Assembly (NCBI RefSeq): GCF_000024005.1
Contig: NC_013132.1
Location: 6,566,001 to 6,630,000, forward strand
Source of the DNA: Chitinophaga pinensis DSM 2588
GTDB lineage: Bacteria; Bacteroidota; Bacteroidia; Chitinophagales; Chitinophagaceae
Direction of reading: 5' to 3'
DNA: 64,000 nucleotides
Position 1 is the first letter of the stretch, and the number at the start of each line of letters is the position of its first letter. This document shows, piece after piece, positions 45,624-54,986 of the stretch. The translations under genes and the position numbers were made by a program. A model generated the notes under the pieces. The model did no database searches. It was not told the DNA's origin and worked only from the letters and a program-made list of their open reading frames with translations.

Positions 45624-46526
45624 ATGTACAGACTACAGATCAAAGGACTACATAAAAGCTATGGCGGTCAGATAAAAGCGCTTGATAACGTATCCCTTGA
45701 CATCCCTAATGGCATGTTCGGACTACTGGGGCCTAACGGCGCCGGTAAGTCGTCCCTGATGCGCACACTGGCCACTTTACAATTGCCCGACAGCGGAGAG
45801 GTCTTATTTGATGGCAAAGACATCCATCAACATGCACATGCACTGAGAAAACAACTCGGCTACCTGCCACAGGACTTCGGCGTTTATCCGAAGATCTCCG
45901 CCTATGCCCTCCTGGATCATTTTGCCATACTTAAAGGTATCCTGCACAAAGGCGAACGCAGGGAACAAGTCCTTGCCCTGTTACAACAAACCAATCTTTA
46001 TAATGTCAGGAAACAGGCGGTAAGTACCTTTTCCGGCGGTATGCGGCAACGCTTTGGTATTGCACAGGCTTTACTGGGCAATCCGCAGCTGATTATTGTA
46101 GACGAGCCAACGGCAGGACTTGACCCGCAGGAACGGAACCGTTTTCACGACCTCCTGAGCGAGATCGGCGAACAGGTCGTTATCCTGCTCTCGACACATA
46201 TTGTAGAAGACGTACATGATCTTTGTCCGGAAATGGCTGTATTGGCCCATGGGAAGGTCATTTTACGAGGAAAACCGGCCGGACTGACCTCAACCCTGAA
46301 AGGACAGGTATGGCGTAAAACGGTCTCTAAAGAGGCATTACCGGGCTACCTGTCTTCGCTGGATGTCATTTCCACCCGTCGGATCGCAGGACGTATTCAC
46401 CTGCATGTACTGGCAGCTACCTGCCCGGAAGCAGGGTTTGAACCATTTACCCCCGATCTGGAAGATGTTTACTTCTCCGCACTATTCGGAACACAAGGTT
46501 CTAAAAAGGAGGGCGTATTATGCTAA
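45624..46526 (+). CDS. ABC transporter ATP-binding protein
   Basis: The ATG at 45624 (MYRLQIKGLHKSYGG) is the natural start; a TTG at 45594 adds ten residues without support. About 300 residues. Walker A LGPNGAGKSS (about 36-45), the signature FSGGMRQRFGIAQ (about 134-146), Walker B LIIVDEPTAGLDP (about 155-167) and switch His (LSTHIVEDV). It is the ATPase of an ABC-2 type exporter and overlaps the following permease-peptidase gene by 7 nt. A run of eight C residues at 45545-45552 lies in its upstream region. Confidence 0.93.
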   Translation: MYRLQIKGLHKSYGGQIKALDNVSLDIPNGMFGLLGPNGAGKSSLMRTLATLQLPDSGEVLFDGKDIHQHAHALRKQLGYLPQDFGVYPKISAYALLDHFAILKGILHKGERREQVLALLQQTNLYNVRKQAVSTFSGGMRQRFGIAQALLGNPQLIIVDEPTAGLDPQERNRFHDLLSEIGEQVVILLSTHIVEDVHDLCPEMAVLAHGKVILRGKPAGLTSTLKGQVWRKTVSKEALPGYLSSLDVISTRRIAGRIHLHVLAATCPEAGFEPFTPDLEDVYFSALFGTQGSKKEGVLC

Positions 46527-49500
46527 GCGCTTTACTCCGATTTGAATTATACTATCACTTCCGGCAGATCACTTTTAAAGTGACCGCCTTACTCTTCCTG
46601 TTGTTAGGAATGCTCTGTGTACATGGTCATTTCGGCGGTAATGCCATACATGCAAATGCCCCGTATGTGGTCACTTACCTGACAGGCTTCCTTTCCCTGT
46701 TCACTATTTTTGTCAGTTCGCTCTTCTGCGCCAATGTGATATTACGGGATCAGACCTATAAAATGGAACAGTTACTGTTTACGACCGCTATCCAGAAACC
46801 CGCTTATTTCATTGTAAGATTCACGGGTTTACTGCTGACCGTCTTCCTCACCATCAGTCTTTGTACGCTTGGTATCGGATTAGGCGCCTGTTTCGCTGAC
46901 AGCGATCGCCTGGGACCATTTCACCCCATATTCTTCCTGCAGCCCCTGCTGATATTTGGTTTACCCAATGTCCTCTTTGTAAGCACCGTCATTTTCTGTA
47001 CTGCCGTGCTAAGCCGGAGCGCTAAAGCGATCTATACCGCAGGTGTACTGCTTTATGTCCTTTATTCTATAGCAGCCATATTGGGTAATTCACCCTTGTT
47101 TGCCAGTTCATCCCTGAAAACCGGCACACCTGACATATTACCCTTGCTGACAGATCCCTTTGGATTAGCCATCTTCCTGGGAGATACGCGTCAATGGTCC
47201 GATCTGCAACGCAATGAGCAACTTTATCCGCTTCGCGGATTATTACTGCAGAACCGCCTGATATGGGGTTCTTTCTCGCTCCTCCTGTTGTTTGTTACAT
47301 ACAGCGCGTATGCATTCCGTTTACGCTTCGCGAAAGTCAGGAAAGTGGCTGATAAACAGCCGACCGGCATCACGGCTATTCCTTATAGCGCCCGCAACAC
47401 GATGGTCGGCGGAGCCGCTTATTACTGGCAATGTTTCCTGGCACAATGGAAACTGGAAACAGCACAGGTATTCAAACACATTCCTTTCCTCGTCATGCTC
47501 GCCCTCTGGATATTTGTCTATGCCATCGAGCTGAAAGATACATTGATCAACGGCGCCTATGGCGTACAGTTCTACCCTTTCACCAGTATTATCATAGAGA
47601 CGCTACGATCCGTAAAACCCGCCATGCTGCTGATTATCTTTTACACGGCAGAAATTGTATCCAGGGAACGCAGCGTGAATATACAGGGTTTGTTATACAG
47701 CACGCCTGTCCGCAACAGTATTATGTGGGCAGCCAAATGCGCAAGCCTTGTTATATTGATCGCGACACTGATCGCTGCGAATATTGGCATCGGAATCGGG
47801 CTGCAGCTCAGCAAAGGCTATTACCATTTTGAACTATCCCGCTACAGCACATTGTTCTATTACAGCGGACTACCCCTATTGCTATTTGCCGTACTGGCGC
47901 TGTTCATACAAACCCTCGCCGGCAACAAATACCTGGGTATGGTCCTCAACATGTTTGTAGCAGTGCTGATCATCTTTGGGCGTCGCATAGGACTGGAACA
48001 TTACCTTTTCCGATATGCGACCACTCCGGACATGGACTATTCAGATATGAACGGCTTCGGAAACTATGCGCCTGCCTTCAACTGGTATATGTTGTACTGG
48101 TTAAGTTTTGCGCTGCTGCTGGCCATGTTGAGTATTAATCGCTGGCAACGCAGCGCGCATATCAGGATTGGTTTTCGCCTGCGGCGGATATGGCTGCTGC
48201 CCATATCGCTGTTTCTCGTATGCGGTAGTTATATTTACTACAAGACTAATATCGAATCAAGCTATCGCAATGCAACAGCAACACTGGACTGGCGACTCAA
48301 CTACGAACGGCAATACCGCGCAATCGCAAATCTGCCGCAACCCGTTATTACAAGCGTACGTACTACAGTAGATATCTATCCCGGATCCAACAGCTATCAT
48401 GTAAAAGGAACTTATACGCTCCACAATGAAACAGAAAGCGACATTGCTACAGTATGGCTGGGTGTGGATCCGCAGGTAAATACATGCCGGTTCTTCCTGC
48501 CGGATGCAACGCAAAAGAGTTTTGATCCTGTCTTCAAACAATCGCGCTATGAACTGAAACGTCCGCTTTTACCCGGACAGGCAATACAATTACAGTTTGA
48601 CATGACAGTGATCCGTTCCGGCTTTACACCACTGGACAAAGAAAACACCGTGGTCAGTAATGGCAGTTATATCGAACTCGAAAAGTATGTTCCTTTCCTG
48701 GGATACAACGACCGTTTCGAAGTTTCCGATTCCATCACAAGAAGGAAGCATGGTATGCCGTCTTATGTCGCGCTCCTGTCTACAGACAGTAACTACCACC
48801 GTATTAACTACGAAGCAACCATATCCGTTCCCGCCGGTCAGCAGGTAGTGACGATTGGTCAGTTGCAAAACAACTGGCAGGAAAAAGGACGCAGTTACTT
48901 CCATTACAAAACGGTAACGCCGGTGAACTTTATGTTCGCACTCAGTGCCGGTGAATATGCTGTTAAGAGAGAACAATACAAGGGTATCAACTATGCGGTC
49001 TATTACCATCCAGCACACACGGCGAATATCAACGCCATGTTACAGGCAATGAAAGATGCGATCGATTATGGTACGACACATTTCAGTGCGTATCCGCATC
49101 AGACATTGACATTGGCAGAGATCCCTCAATACAAAGGCGCTGCAACCGCCTATCCGGGTGTAATCTTCAGTGCAGAGAACCTTAACTTCAAAAGCAATTT
49201 CAGCGATAGTAATACAATCAACTATGCATATGGCACCACTGTGCATGAAGTAGCGCATCAATGGTGGGCCAATCTCCTGACACCTGCGGACCAGCCAGGA
49301 AGAGCCTTTCTCACAGAAACATTAGCTCAATACACAGAAGCGATGGTTTTGGAACAACATGGCGGCCGGCCACTCATGCGGAAATACCTGCGAAATGATA
49401 ATCACCTGTATTTTGCCATGCGTGGTCCGAATGAAGTGGAACAGCCTTTAGCAGCCGCCATCGATCAATCCGCCGTCTGCTACCAGAAAGGTACACTCGC

Positions 49501-50008
49501 GATGTATGCATTAAAAGAAACATTGGGAGAAGAATGCGTCAACCATGCCTTACAACAGCTATTACGGCAACACGCCTGGCCGGGTCAAAAAGCCATTGCA
49601 CAGGATCTGCTGACAATACTCCGTACAAACGCTTCTCCGCAGGAAATCAAAACAATCAATGACTGGCTGACAAAGACCTATATCTACGCCCAGGAGATCA
49701 ATGTCCTTTCCTGTCAGCAACAGTCCAACGGACAATACAAACTGACCGTAGCGGTGAAGGTCATCAAACAGGACCTTCAAACAGACAAGGAAATAGTGCC
49801 TGATGATGATATCGACATTGCTGTATTTGACAAAAAGCAACAGGATTGGCATAGGAATACCAATCCTGTCTATCTGAAAAAACATCATTTCTCAAAAACA
49901 AATAGCGTACTGACAATCCTGACAGATCAGGCGCCAAAAACGGTCGTTATAGATCCTTATTGTTACCTGCCGGACCCGGTACAGGAGAATAATACAAAGG
50001 AATTATAA
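46520..50008 (+). CDS. ABC-2 type permease fused to an M1 aminopeptidase
   Basis: 1162 residues. The first half (about 1-580) has two sets of six membrane segments as in ABC-2 permeases (for example LLRFELYYHFRQITFKVTALLFLL, in parts, and MLLIIFYTAEIVSRERSVNIQGLLYSTPVRNS, in parts). From about 600 the protein is periplasmic and carries an M1-peptidase domain with zinc site HEVAHQWWANLL (about 911-922) and the distal Glu in FLTETLAQYTEAMV; GAMEN is replaced by the motif FSAEN. Such fusions occur in Bacteroidota with an adjacent ATPase. The substrate is unknown; the peptidase may act on what is exported. It is next to a LytS/LytTR system. Confidence 0.92.
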   Translation: MLSALLRFELYYHFRQITFKVTALLFLLLGMLCVHGHFGGNAIHANAPYVVTYLTGFLSLFTIFVSSLFCANVILRDQTYKMEQLLFTTAIQKPAYFIVRFTGLLLTVFLTISLCTLGIGLGACFADSDRLGPFHPIFFLQPLLIFGLPNVLFVSTVIFCTAVLSRSAKAIYTAGVLLYVLYSIAAILGNSPLFASSSLKTGTPDILPLLTDPFGLAIFLGDTRQWSDLQRNEQLYPLRGLLLQNRLIWGSFSLLLLFVTYSAYAFRLRFAKVRKVADKQPTGITAIPYSARNTMVGGAAYYWQCFLAQWKLETAQVFKHIPFLVMLALWIFVYAIELKDTLINGAYGVQFYPFTSIIIETLRSVKPAMLLIIFYTAEIVSRERSVNIQGLLYSTPVRNSIMWAAKCASLVILIATLIAANIGIGIGLQLSKGYYHFELSRYSTLFYYSGLPLLLFAVLALFIQTLAGNKYLGMVLNMFVAVLIIFGRRIGLEHYLFRYATTPDMDYSDMNGFGNYAPAFNWYMLYWLSFALLLAMLSINRWQRSAHIRIGFRLRRIWLLPISLFLVCGSYIYYKTNIESSYRNATATLDWRLNYERQYRAIANLPQPVITSVRTTVDIYPGSNSYHVKGTYTLHNETESDIATVWLGVDPQVNTCRFFLPDATQKSFDPVFKQSRYELKRPLLPGQAIQLQFDMTVIRSGFTPLDKENTVVSNGSYIELEKYVPFLGYNDRFEVSDSITRRKHGMPSYVALLSTDSNYHRINYEATISVPAGQQVVTIGQLQNNWQEKGRSYFHYKTVTPVNFMFALSAGEYAVKREQYKGINYAVYYHPAHTANINAMLQAMKDAIDYGTTHFSAYPHQTLTLAEIPQYKGAATAYPGVIFSAENLNFKSNFSDSNTINYAYGTTVHEVAHQWWANLLTPADQPGRAFLTETLAQYTEAMVLEQHGGRPLMRKYLRNDNHLYFAMRGPNEVEQPLAAAIDQSAVCYQKGTLAMYALKETLGEECVNHALQQLLRQHAWPGQKAIAQDLLTILRTNASPQEIKTINDWLTKTYIYAQEINVLSCQQQSNGQYKLTVAVKVIKQDLQTDKEIVPDDDIDIAVFDKKQQDWHRNTNPVYLKKHHFSKTNSVLTILTDQAPKTVVIDPYCYLPDPVQENNTKEL

Positions 50009-50035
50009 CAACGCATCCATTGTTTGTTAATGCCT

Positions 50036-52693
50036 TTATCTGATCAGCGTCAAAGTACCCTTCTCCGTAATATCCTCATTCTCATGTCCGAAATAACTAT
50101 AATTCACAATATACACATAAGAACCTGCCGGCTGCAACACTTCTCCAAAACGGCCATCCCAGTGAGTTGACAAATTATTGGAAGCAAACAGCTGTTGCCC
50201 CCAGCGATTGAAAATACGGATATTGTAATGCGCAATACCGTGCGACTTGATGACAAAGCGGTCATTGACACCATCACCATTAGGTGTAAATGCAGTAGGA
50301 ATATAGAGTGAATTATTAAAAATGATATTGATGGTTACCAGGTCTGTTTTTACACAGTTCCTGCCCGTTACGGTAGTAACAGTATATGTAGTCGTTTCCC
50401 TGGGCGTGGCGACAGGGTTCGCGCAGTCCGCGCAACTAAGTCCGCTGACAGGCGTCCAGGCATAATCCACCGCATTGATCGCATGCAATTGTACCGACTG
50501 ACCGATATTGATTGTCGTATCATTATTGGTGATCACCACTGGTGGCTCGGAAATATTCTGCAATGTGATGCTCGTATCCACCTGGCAATTATGCTGGTCC
50601 GTTACCACCAGGGCATAATTACCCGCTGACAGATTACGCAATGTCCCGGTACCAGCTGTATTATTCCAGGTATAAGTATAAGGCGGTGTACCACCGCTAA
50701 CAGTAGCGGCAATCTGACCATCAGCCTGACTACAGGATTCGTCGACACTATTCACGGAGAGCTGCATAACAGATCCCTGGGCGACCGTAACAGGAATATC
50801 TACGACACAGGATGCATTTCTTACATGTACGATATAGTCACCCGGAGCGACACCGTTGAATGTCGGGGAAGGCTGATAAACACCGGCATCCAGCGCATAT
50901 TCGTAAGGCGGGGGGCCTTCTTTTATCTGTACGCTGATACTGCCTCTGCCACTACAATCTGGCGGCGTAACCGTTGCTTCCGCATCCAGTACTTTTGTTT
51001 CGTCTTTTTTTACCTCGACGATCCTTGATATTGTACACCCGCCGTTATCCACCACCCTTACCGTGTACATGCCCGGCTGCAGGTTGTTGAATACGTTACT
51101 GTTGCCATTGCTCACCCCACCGGTTGCGTATGTATAAGGAGCAGTGCCGCCCGTCATATTGATGGCGATACTACCTTGCGGAGTGTTGCAGGTAACGTCT
51201 GTCACGGTGGCGGTCATATTCAAAACCTGGCTTCTGGTTACCACCACTGCATCCGTCGCCGTACAACCACCATTGCTGACGACAACGCTATAGGTACCAG
51301 GGTCGCTGACTGTAATTGTCTGAGATGTTTCTCCGGTACTCCACAGGTAGCTGCTAAATCCGGCGCCGGCATCCAGTACGCTGGTGGCACCTTCACAGAT
51401 TGCCTGATCCGGACCGAGATTCACTGTAGGCGGATTGAGTACGACAACTGTTCTGCAAAATGTGCTTTGTGTAGGCGATGATTCGTTCATCAGCAGGTTA
51501 ATAGTATAGGTGCCTGCCTGCGTATAAGAAACAGGCGGAGGATTTTGTAAAGTAGAGTTACTGATACTCGAAGTATTACAACTGTTAAAAACAAATCTCG
51601 ATATCTTCTGTCCGGTAGCATTGGTCACGAATGCGTAAAGGTCATTGCCTTCCCGGAAGATAGTGGAGATGGAATGCGGGAAACTAAACCCACCACCTGA
51701 ATTAAGAGACGTTGCCGTAAACCCGCTGGTGATACCACCTGTAAAATCGATCCTGGTCAAATCGGACGCACCTGCACTCACGACCAGTCCGAAGATCTTA
51801 CCACAGTCACGGATCACGGAGATATCGCGTGGTCCGTCTATGATACCGCCACCGTCTCCAAGGTTCACACCCGTGGGGGTATTGGCCAGCGAATTACCGA
51901 AATCCATCCGGGAAATGCTATTGGTTCCTTCGTTTGTCACGAATACATACCAGTTGCCATTGTCCTGTGTAGCGAAGATACCGGTAGGATGGTTGAGACT
52001 GCCCACATTACCGAGATTGATGGCTGTAGGTGTATTGGCAACCGAGTTACCGAAGTCAAAACGGGTTACACTATTACTCAGAAAATTGACGGTAAAGCCA
52101 TAATAATTACTCCCTTGCCGGGTAATATACAAGTCATGCGGGTAATCCATATTCCCGAGATTGCCCCAGTTCACACTCGATACTGGTGCATTGGAAAGCG
52201 CATTCCCAAAACTGATACGCACGATACGAGGGGCTATCTCGCTGGTACCACCCACAATGATCACATACCAATTGTTTCCATCCTGGATCACCTGTACCCC
52301 TTGTGTATGGTTAGGGATCACTCCGCCCAGGCTGCCGAAATTATCCGCAGTAGGCGTATTCAGGTAACTGTTACCGAAACTGTAACGTACCAGTTCTCCG
52401 ATATTATTAGTAATAAATGCATAATAATTACCGGCATCCTCAGCAATTGCTAAAAAAGTAGGCGTACGTAAAGCACCATTAATATTTGTAAGATGCGTTA
52501 CCACCGGTGTACTAAACAGGCTGCCCGAGCAAAAGTTCCAGAAATAGGTTGTACCCCCGGTAGAATTATTCTGTATATTAAATGTCTGGTTGACGCAAAC
52601 GGTATCAGGCACCGTAAAACCCGCCACCTGTGCGGTTATACGACAATAGATAAGGTGAAGCAGTACCAACATAGGCAGCAAACGGGATCTCAT
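50036..52693 (-). CDS. T9SS-exported surface protein: beta-propeller-like repeats, SprB-like repeats, CHU_C
   Basis: 885 residues. Signal peptide (MRSRLLPMLVLLHLIYCRITAQ). About 65-370 are six to seven blades of about 50 residues, with the unit NLGNVGSLNHPTGIFATQ...NWYVFVTNEGTNSISRMDFGNS (in parts), as in NHL-type propellers. A PKD-like strand region, an Ig-like segment (AGAGFSSYLWSTGETSQTITV) and three SprB-like repeats (GGTAPYTY, PGMYTVRVVDNGGC) follow. The C-terminus is a type-B sorting domain (LYIPTAFTPNGDGVNDRFVI; FNRWGQQLFASNN; HWDGRFG). It is exported by the T9SS and lies at or beyond the cell surface. No PorP/SprF gene is adjacent, so it may share the one at 36769 or another elsewhere. 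Confidence 0.9.
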   Translation of the reverse strand: MRSRLLPMLVLLHLIYCRITAQVAGFTVPDTVCVNQTFNIQNNSTGGTTYFWNFCSGSLFSTPVVTHLTNINGALRTPTFLAIAEDAGNYYAFITNNIGELVRYSFGNSYLNTPTADNFGSLGGVIPNHTQGVQVIQDGNNWYVIIVGGTSEIAPRIVRISFGNALSNAPVSSVNWGNLGNMDYPHDLYITRQGSNYYGFTVNFLSNSVTRFDFGNSVANTPTAINLGNVGSLNHPTGIFATQDNGNWYVFVTNEGTNSISRMDFGNSLANTPTGVNLGDGGGIIDGPRDISVIRDCGKIFGLVVSAGASDLTRIDFTGGITSGFTATSLNSGGGFSFPHSISTIFREGNDLYAFVTNATGQKISRFVFNSCNTSSISNSTLQNPPPVSYTQAGTYTINLLMNESSPTQSTFCRTVVVLNPPTVNLGPDQAICEGATSVLDAGAGFSSYLWSTGETSQTITVSDPGTYSVVVSNGGCTATDAVVVTRSQVLNMTATVTDVTCNTPQGSIAINMTGGTAPYTYATGGVSNGNSNVFNNLQPGMYTVRVVDNGGCTISRIVEVKKDETKVLDAEATVTPPDCSGRGSISVQIKEGPPPYEYALDAGVYQPSPTFNGVAPGDYIVHVRNASCVVDIPVTVAQGSVMQLSVNSVDESCSQADGQIAATVSGGTPPYTYTWNNTAGTGTLRNLSAGNYALVVTDQHNCQVDTSITLQNISEPPVVITNNDTTINIGQSVQLHAINAVDYAWTPVSGLSCADCANPVATPRETTTYTVTTVTGRNCVKTDLVTINIIFNNSLYIPTAFTPNGDGVNDRFVIKSHGIAHYNIRIFNRWGQQLFASNNLSTHWDGRFGEVLQPAGSYVYIVNYSYFGHENEDITEKGTLTLIR

Positions 52694-52774
52694 GGTAGAT
52701 TTTATGGGTCTTAGTACTATTTGAGCGCGTCAGCGCTAAGTTAACTAAATTAGCCTTTTAAAGCGACGACATAT

Positions 52775-53191
52775 ATGCAAAAGGACTATATACTGGAAAT
52801 GATTGAAGAGTTGGGACGTGTATTAAGAGCGGTGATCGGTATGAAAAGAAGTGAGCCCTTAAAGGCGCTGGCAAGCATACAGACGGTCTTTAAGGCGACT
52901 AAATTTGAGTCAAAGGAAAACTTCGACCGGCTGACTGCCGGCGAACTGGAAGCCTTTATTACAGAGAAAAACATGAATTTGCAGACCCTGGATACGCTGA
53001 CGGATCTCCTGTTTGAAGAAGCGGATATCAGACTGGACAACGGGGAATATGAAATAGCGACACGCCTGATTAACAAACTGGATTTCCTGGTCTCTTATAT
53101 TTCAAAACGGGAAACGGAGTTGAAAGTGATCTCTTTAAAAAGAGCGCCGCAACGGGAAAGACTATCTTTCCTGTTGAAGAGTCTTAAATAG
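52775..53191 (+). CDS. Small helical protein of unknown function (138 aa)
   Basis: No family recognised with confidence. The protein is almost wholly alpha-helical and charged: MQKDYILEMIEELGRVLRAVIG at the start, FITEKNMNLQTLDTLTDLLFEEADIRLDNGEYEIATRLINKLDFLVSYI (in parts) in the middle. The C-terminal part resembles a TPR-like helix pair. There is no signal peptide. It lies alone, with a strong terminator 4 nt after the stop and divergent to the adhesin gene. Confidence 0.65.
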   Translation: MQKDYILEMIEELGRVLRAVIGMKRSEPLKALASIQTVFKATKFESKENFDRLTAGELEAFITEKNMNLQTLDTLTDLLFEEADIRLDNGEYEIATRLINKLDFLVSYISKRETELKVISLKRAPQRERLSFLLKSLK

Positions 53192-53194
53192 ACA

Positions 53195-53225
53195 GAAAGG
53201 CTTCCGTCAGCAACGGAAGCCTTTC
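53195..53225. terminator. Bidirectional terminator, 13-bp perfect stem
   Basis: gaaaggcttccgt (53195-53207) and acggaagcctttc (53213-53225) pair exactly around a 5-nt loop. It lies between the convergent ends of the 138-residue protein gene and the M81 gene. Confidence 0.85.
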
Positions 53226-53229
53226 ACAA

Positions 53230-54789
53230 TTACTTTTGTTTGCCTGACAACGGCACCAGTCTGGCCGAAAGATCAGGATCTTTCATGTCTTTGTCCAGCG
53301 GGAACATCGGACGGTCTATCCGTTTATACGGTAAGCGTTCCAGGTCCTGATCCACTCCTCCGGGCGTAAGCGCCAGTATCCAGTCTGCTCTCATGGCATA
53401 CAACTCCGGTTCCAGGTAACCGATCTTTACAACTACGATATCTGATTGCCGGGGATTGAGCCCCAGTCTGGTAAAATCTTTCTCCTTATGATAAGGCTTA
53501 CGCTTCTGCGTAACAATCACGTGCACACTGCCTACTTTCACGACAACCTCTACCACCGCGTCCTTATCTCCTTTTTCAATAGCTTCCACAGTACCGTTCA
53601 GTCGTACGGGAGGCGCATAACGCGCATCTACTGCTGCACCGGCATAACCATCTACCCGTCCGCCGACACCAACTGCGATCGCTTTTTCCACCAGTTCCGG
53701 ACCGGGAATGGAAGCATAGATCAGGGAAGGGCCATTTGCTGACTGAAACTCTTTTCGTGCAAGGATCTCGGTCAGTGTCCAGGTTACATCACCTGCGCCG
53801 CCGGCAGTAGGGTTATCACCGGAATCGCTGATAAAGAAAGGATGTTTACTGCTGGCGATGGCCTTATCGAGACTCCCTTTCAGATTATCTGTCGGCGCTA
53901 CGAAAGCATAGGCATTACGCGCGTCCCAGAAACTTTTGGCCAACTGCTCTGCCGTAGCCGATACCTTTTGTTTATCATCACCGGTCACCATCACGACCGC
54001 ATGATTACGCGGTTCATCCGCCCAGGCATATCCTACCCAGATAGCTGCATCTACGATACCTGGCTGTGAAGCAGCAGGCGCTACCGCTTTATAGACCGTT
54101 TTAGCGGGTTCTATACGTGTACTGGTCTTTTCCCCTGGCAAGAGCACCGGGATCGGAATCCAGGCTTTAAAAGCCGGTTTCCCCTTACCGCTCTCTATGC
54201 GTTCGAGCAGGTTACGTACGGCTCTTTCTTTTGTTTCCATGGCATCCTCGTGTGGGGCCATCCGGTAACAGGTAATCAGGTCCGTATTTGCTGCCAGTCG
54301 CCAGGACACATTGCCATGCAGGTCCATCGAAGTCGAAATAATCGTTTTCGTACCTATCGCCTTCCGGATCCTGGTAATAAAGTCGCCCTCCGGATCCTCC
54401 AGCCCTACTACGCTCATCGCCCCATGAATATCGAAGAATAATCCGTCGTAAGGCGCATGTTTTTTAAGAGAGTCCAGCGTTTTATTCACCAGGGACTCAT
54501 ACGCCTCTCTCGTCACCGCTCCTCCCGGCAGGGACTTCCCCACAATAGCCGGTACCCATACCGCACGGCTTCTCAACGGAGCATCCACGCCAAAAAAAGG
54601 ATAGGCGTTGAACACTTCCGAGGCATACCGGGCGTGAAAAGCCTCTTCGTTTGTTAAAGCAGGAGAAAAAGTACTGGATTCTATACCCAGGCCCGCAACA
54701 GCGATACGGGGCAGTTTCTTTTGCTGTCCGTACACGGCAACAGATACCAGTGCACAGTAGCAGGACATAAGCAGAAATACACGCTTCAT
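53230..54789 (-). CDS. M81 family metallopeptidase (MlrC-like)
   Basis: 519 residues. Signal peptide MKRVFLLMSCYCALVSVAVYGQ predicts export to the periplasm. The DUF1485/MlrC N-terminal domain carries LGIESSTFSPALTNEEAF (about 34-51), FFDIHGAMSVVG (about 120-131; DxHGA) and MDLHGNVS (about 155-162; DxHxN), and the C-terminal domain has the SDSGDNPTAGGAGDVTWT segment (about 318-335). The family includes microcystinase MlrC, which cuts linearised microcystin peptides, but most members have unknown peptide substrates. It is a single gene. It is next to, but not part of, the eCIS operon. Confidence 0.9.
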   Translation of the reverse strand: MKRVFLLMSCYCALVSVAVYGQQKKLPRIAVAGLGIESSTFSPALTNEEAFHARYASEVFNAYPFFGVDAPLRSRAVWVPAIVGKSLPGGAVTREAYESLVNKTLDSLKKHAPYDGLFFDIHGAMSVVGLEDPEGDFITRIRKAIGTKTIISTSMDLHGNVSWRLAANTDLITCYRMAPHEDAMETKERAVRNLLERIESGKGKPAFKAWIPIPVLLPGEKTSTRIEPAKTVYKAVAPAASQPGIVDAAIWVGYAWADEPRNHAVVMVTGDDKQKVSATAEQLAKSFWDARNAYAFVAPTDNLKGSLDKAIASSKHPFFISDSGDNPTAGGAGDVTWTLTEILARKEFQSANGPSLIYASIPGPELVEKAIAVGVGGRVDGYAGAAVDARYAPPVRLNGTVEAIEKGDKDAVVEVVVKVGSVHVIVTQKRKPYHKEKDFTRLGLNPRQSDIVVVKIGYLEPELYAMRADWILALTPGGVDQDLERLPYKRIDRPMFPLDKDMKDPDLSARLVPLSGKQK

Positions 54790-54955
54790 ATATAGATTTT
54801 AGCTGATAAACATGACCACCTTTAACGCAGTCAAATTAGCCAAAAACTATTGCAGTTTGTAATAATGATTTCACCGGCACTGATAATATCTAAACTACCT
54901 TCACCCAACTCCTAACATCACCCACCACCATCCCCGCAACTCCCCGCTGCATTTA

Positions 54956-54986
54956 AATTCTTAATTCCTAATTCTTAATTCCTAAT
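54956..54986 (-). repeat. Heptanucleotide tandem repeat at the stop codon of the AAA+ gene
   Basis: Read on the minus strand, the TAA stop of the AAA+ gene (54988-54986) is followed by attaggaattaagaattagg and more units, with a 7-nt period. The orientation relative to the preceding gene is the same as at the GH51 stop (27231). Confidence 0.7.
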
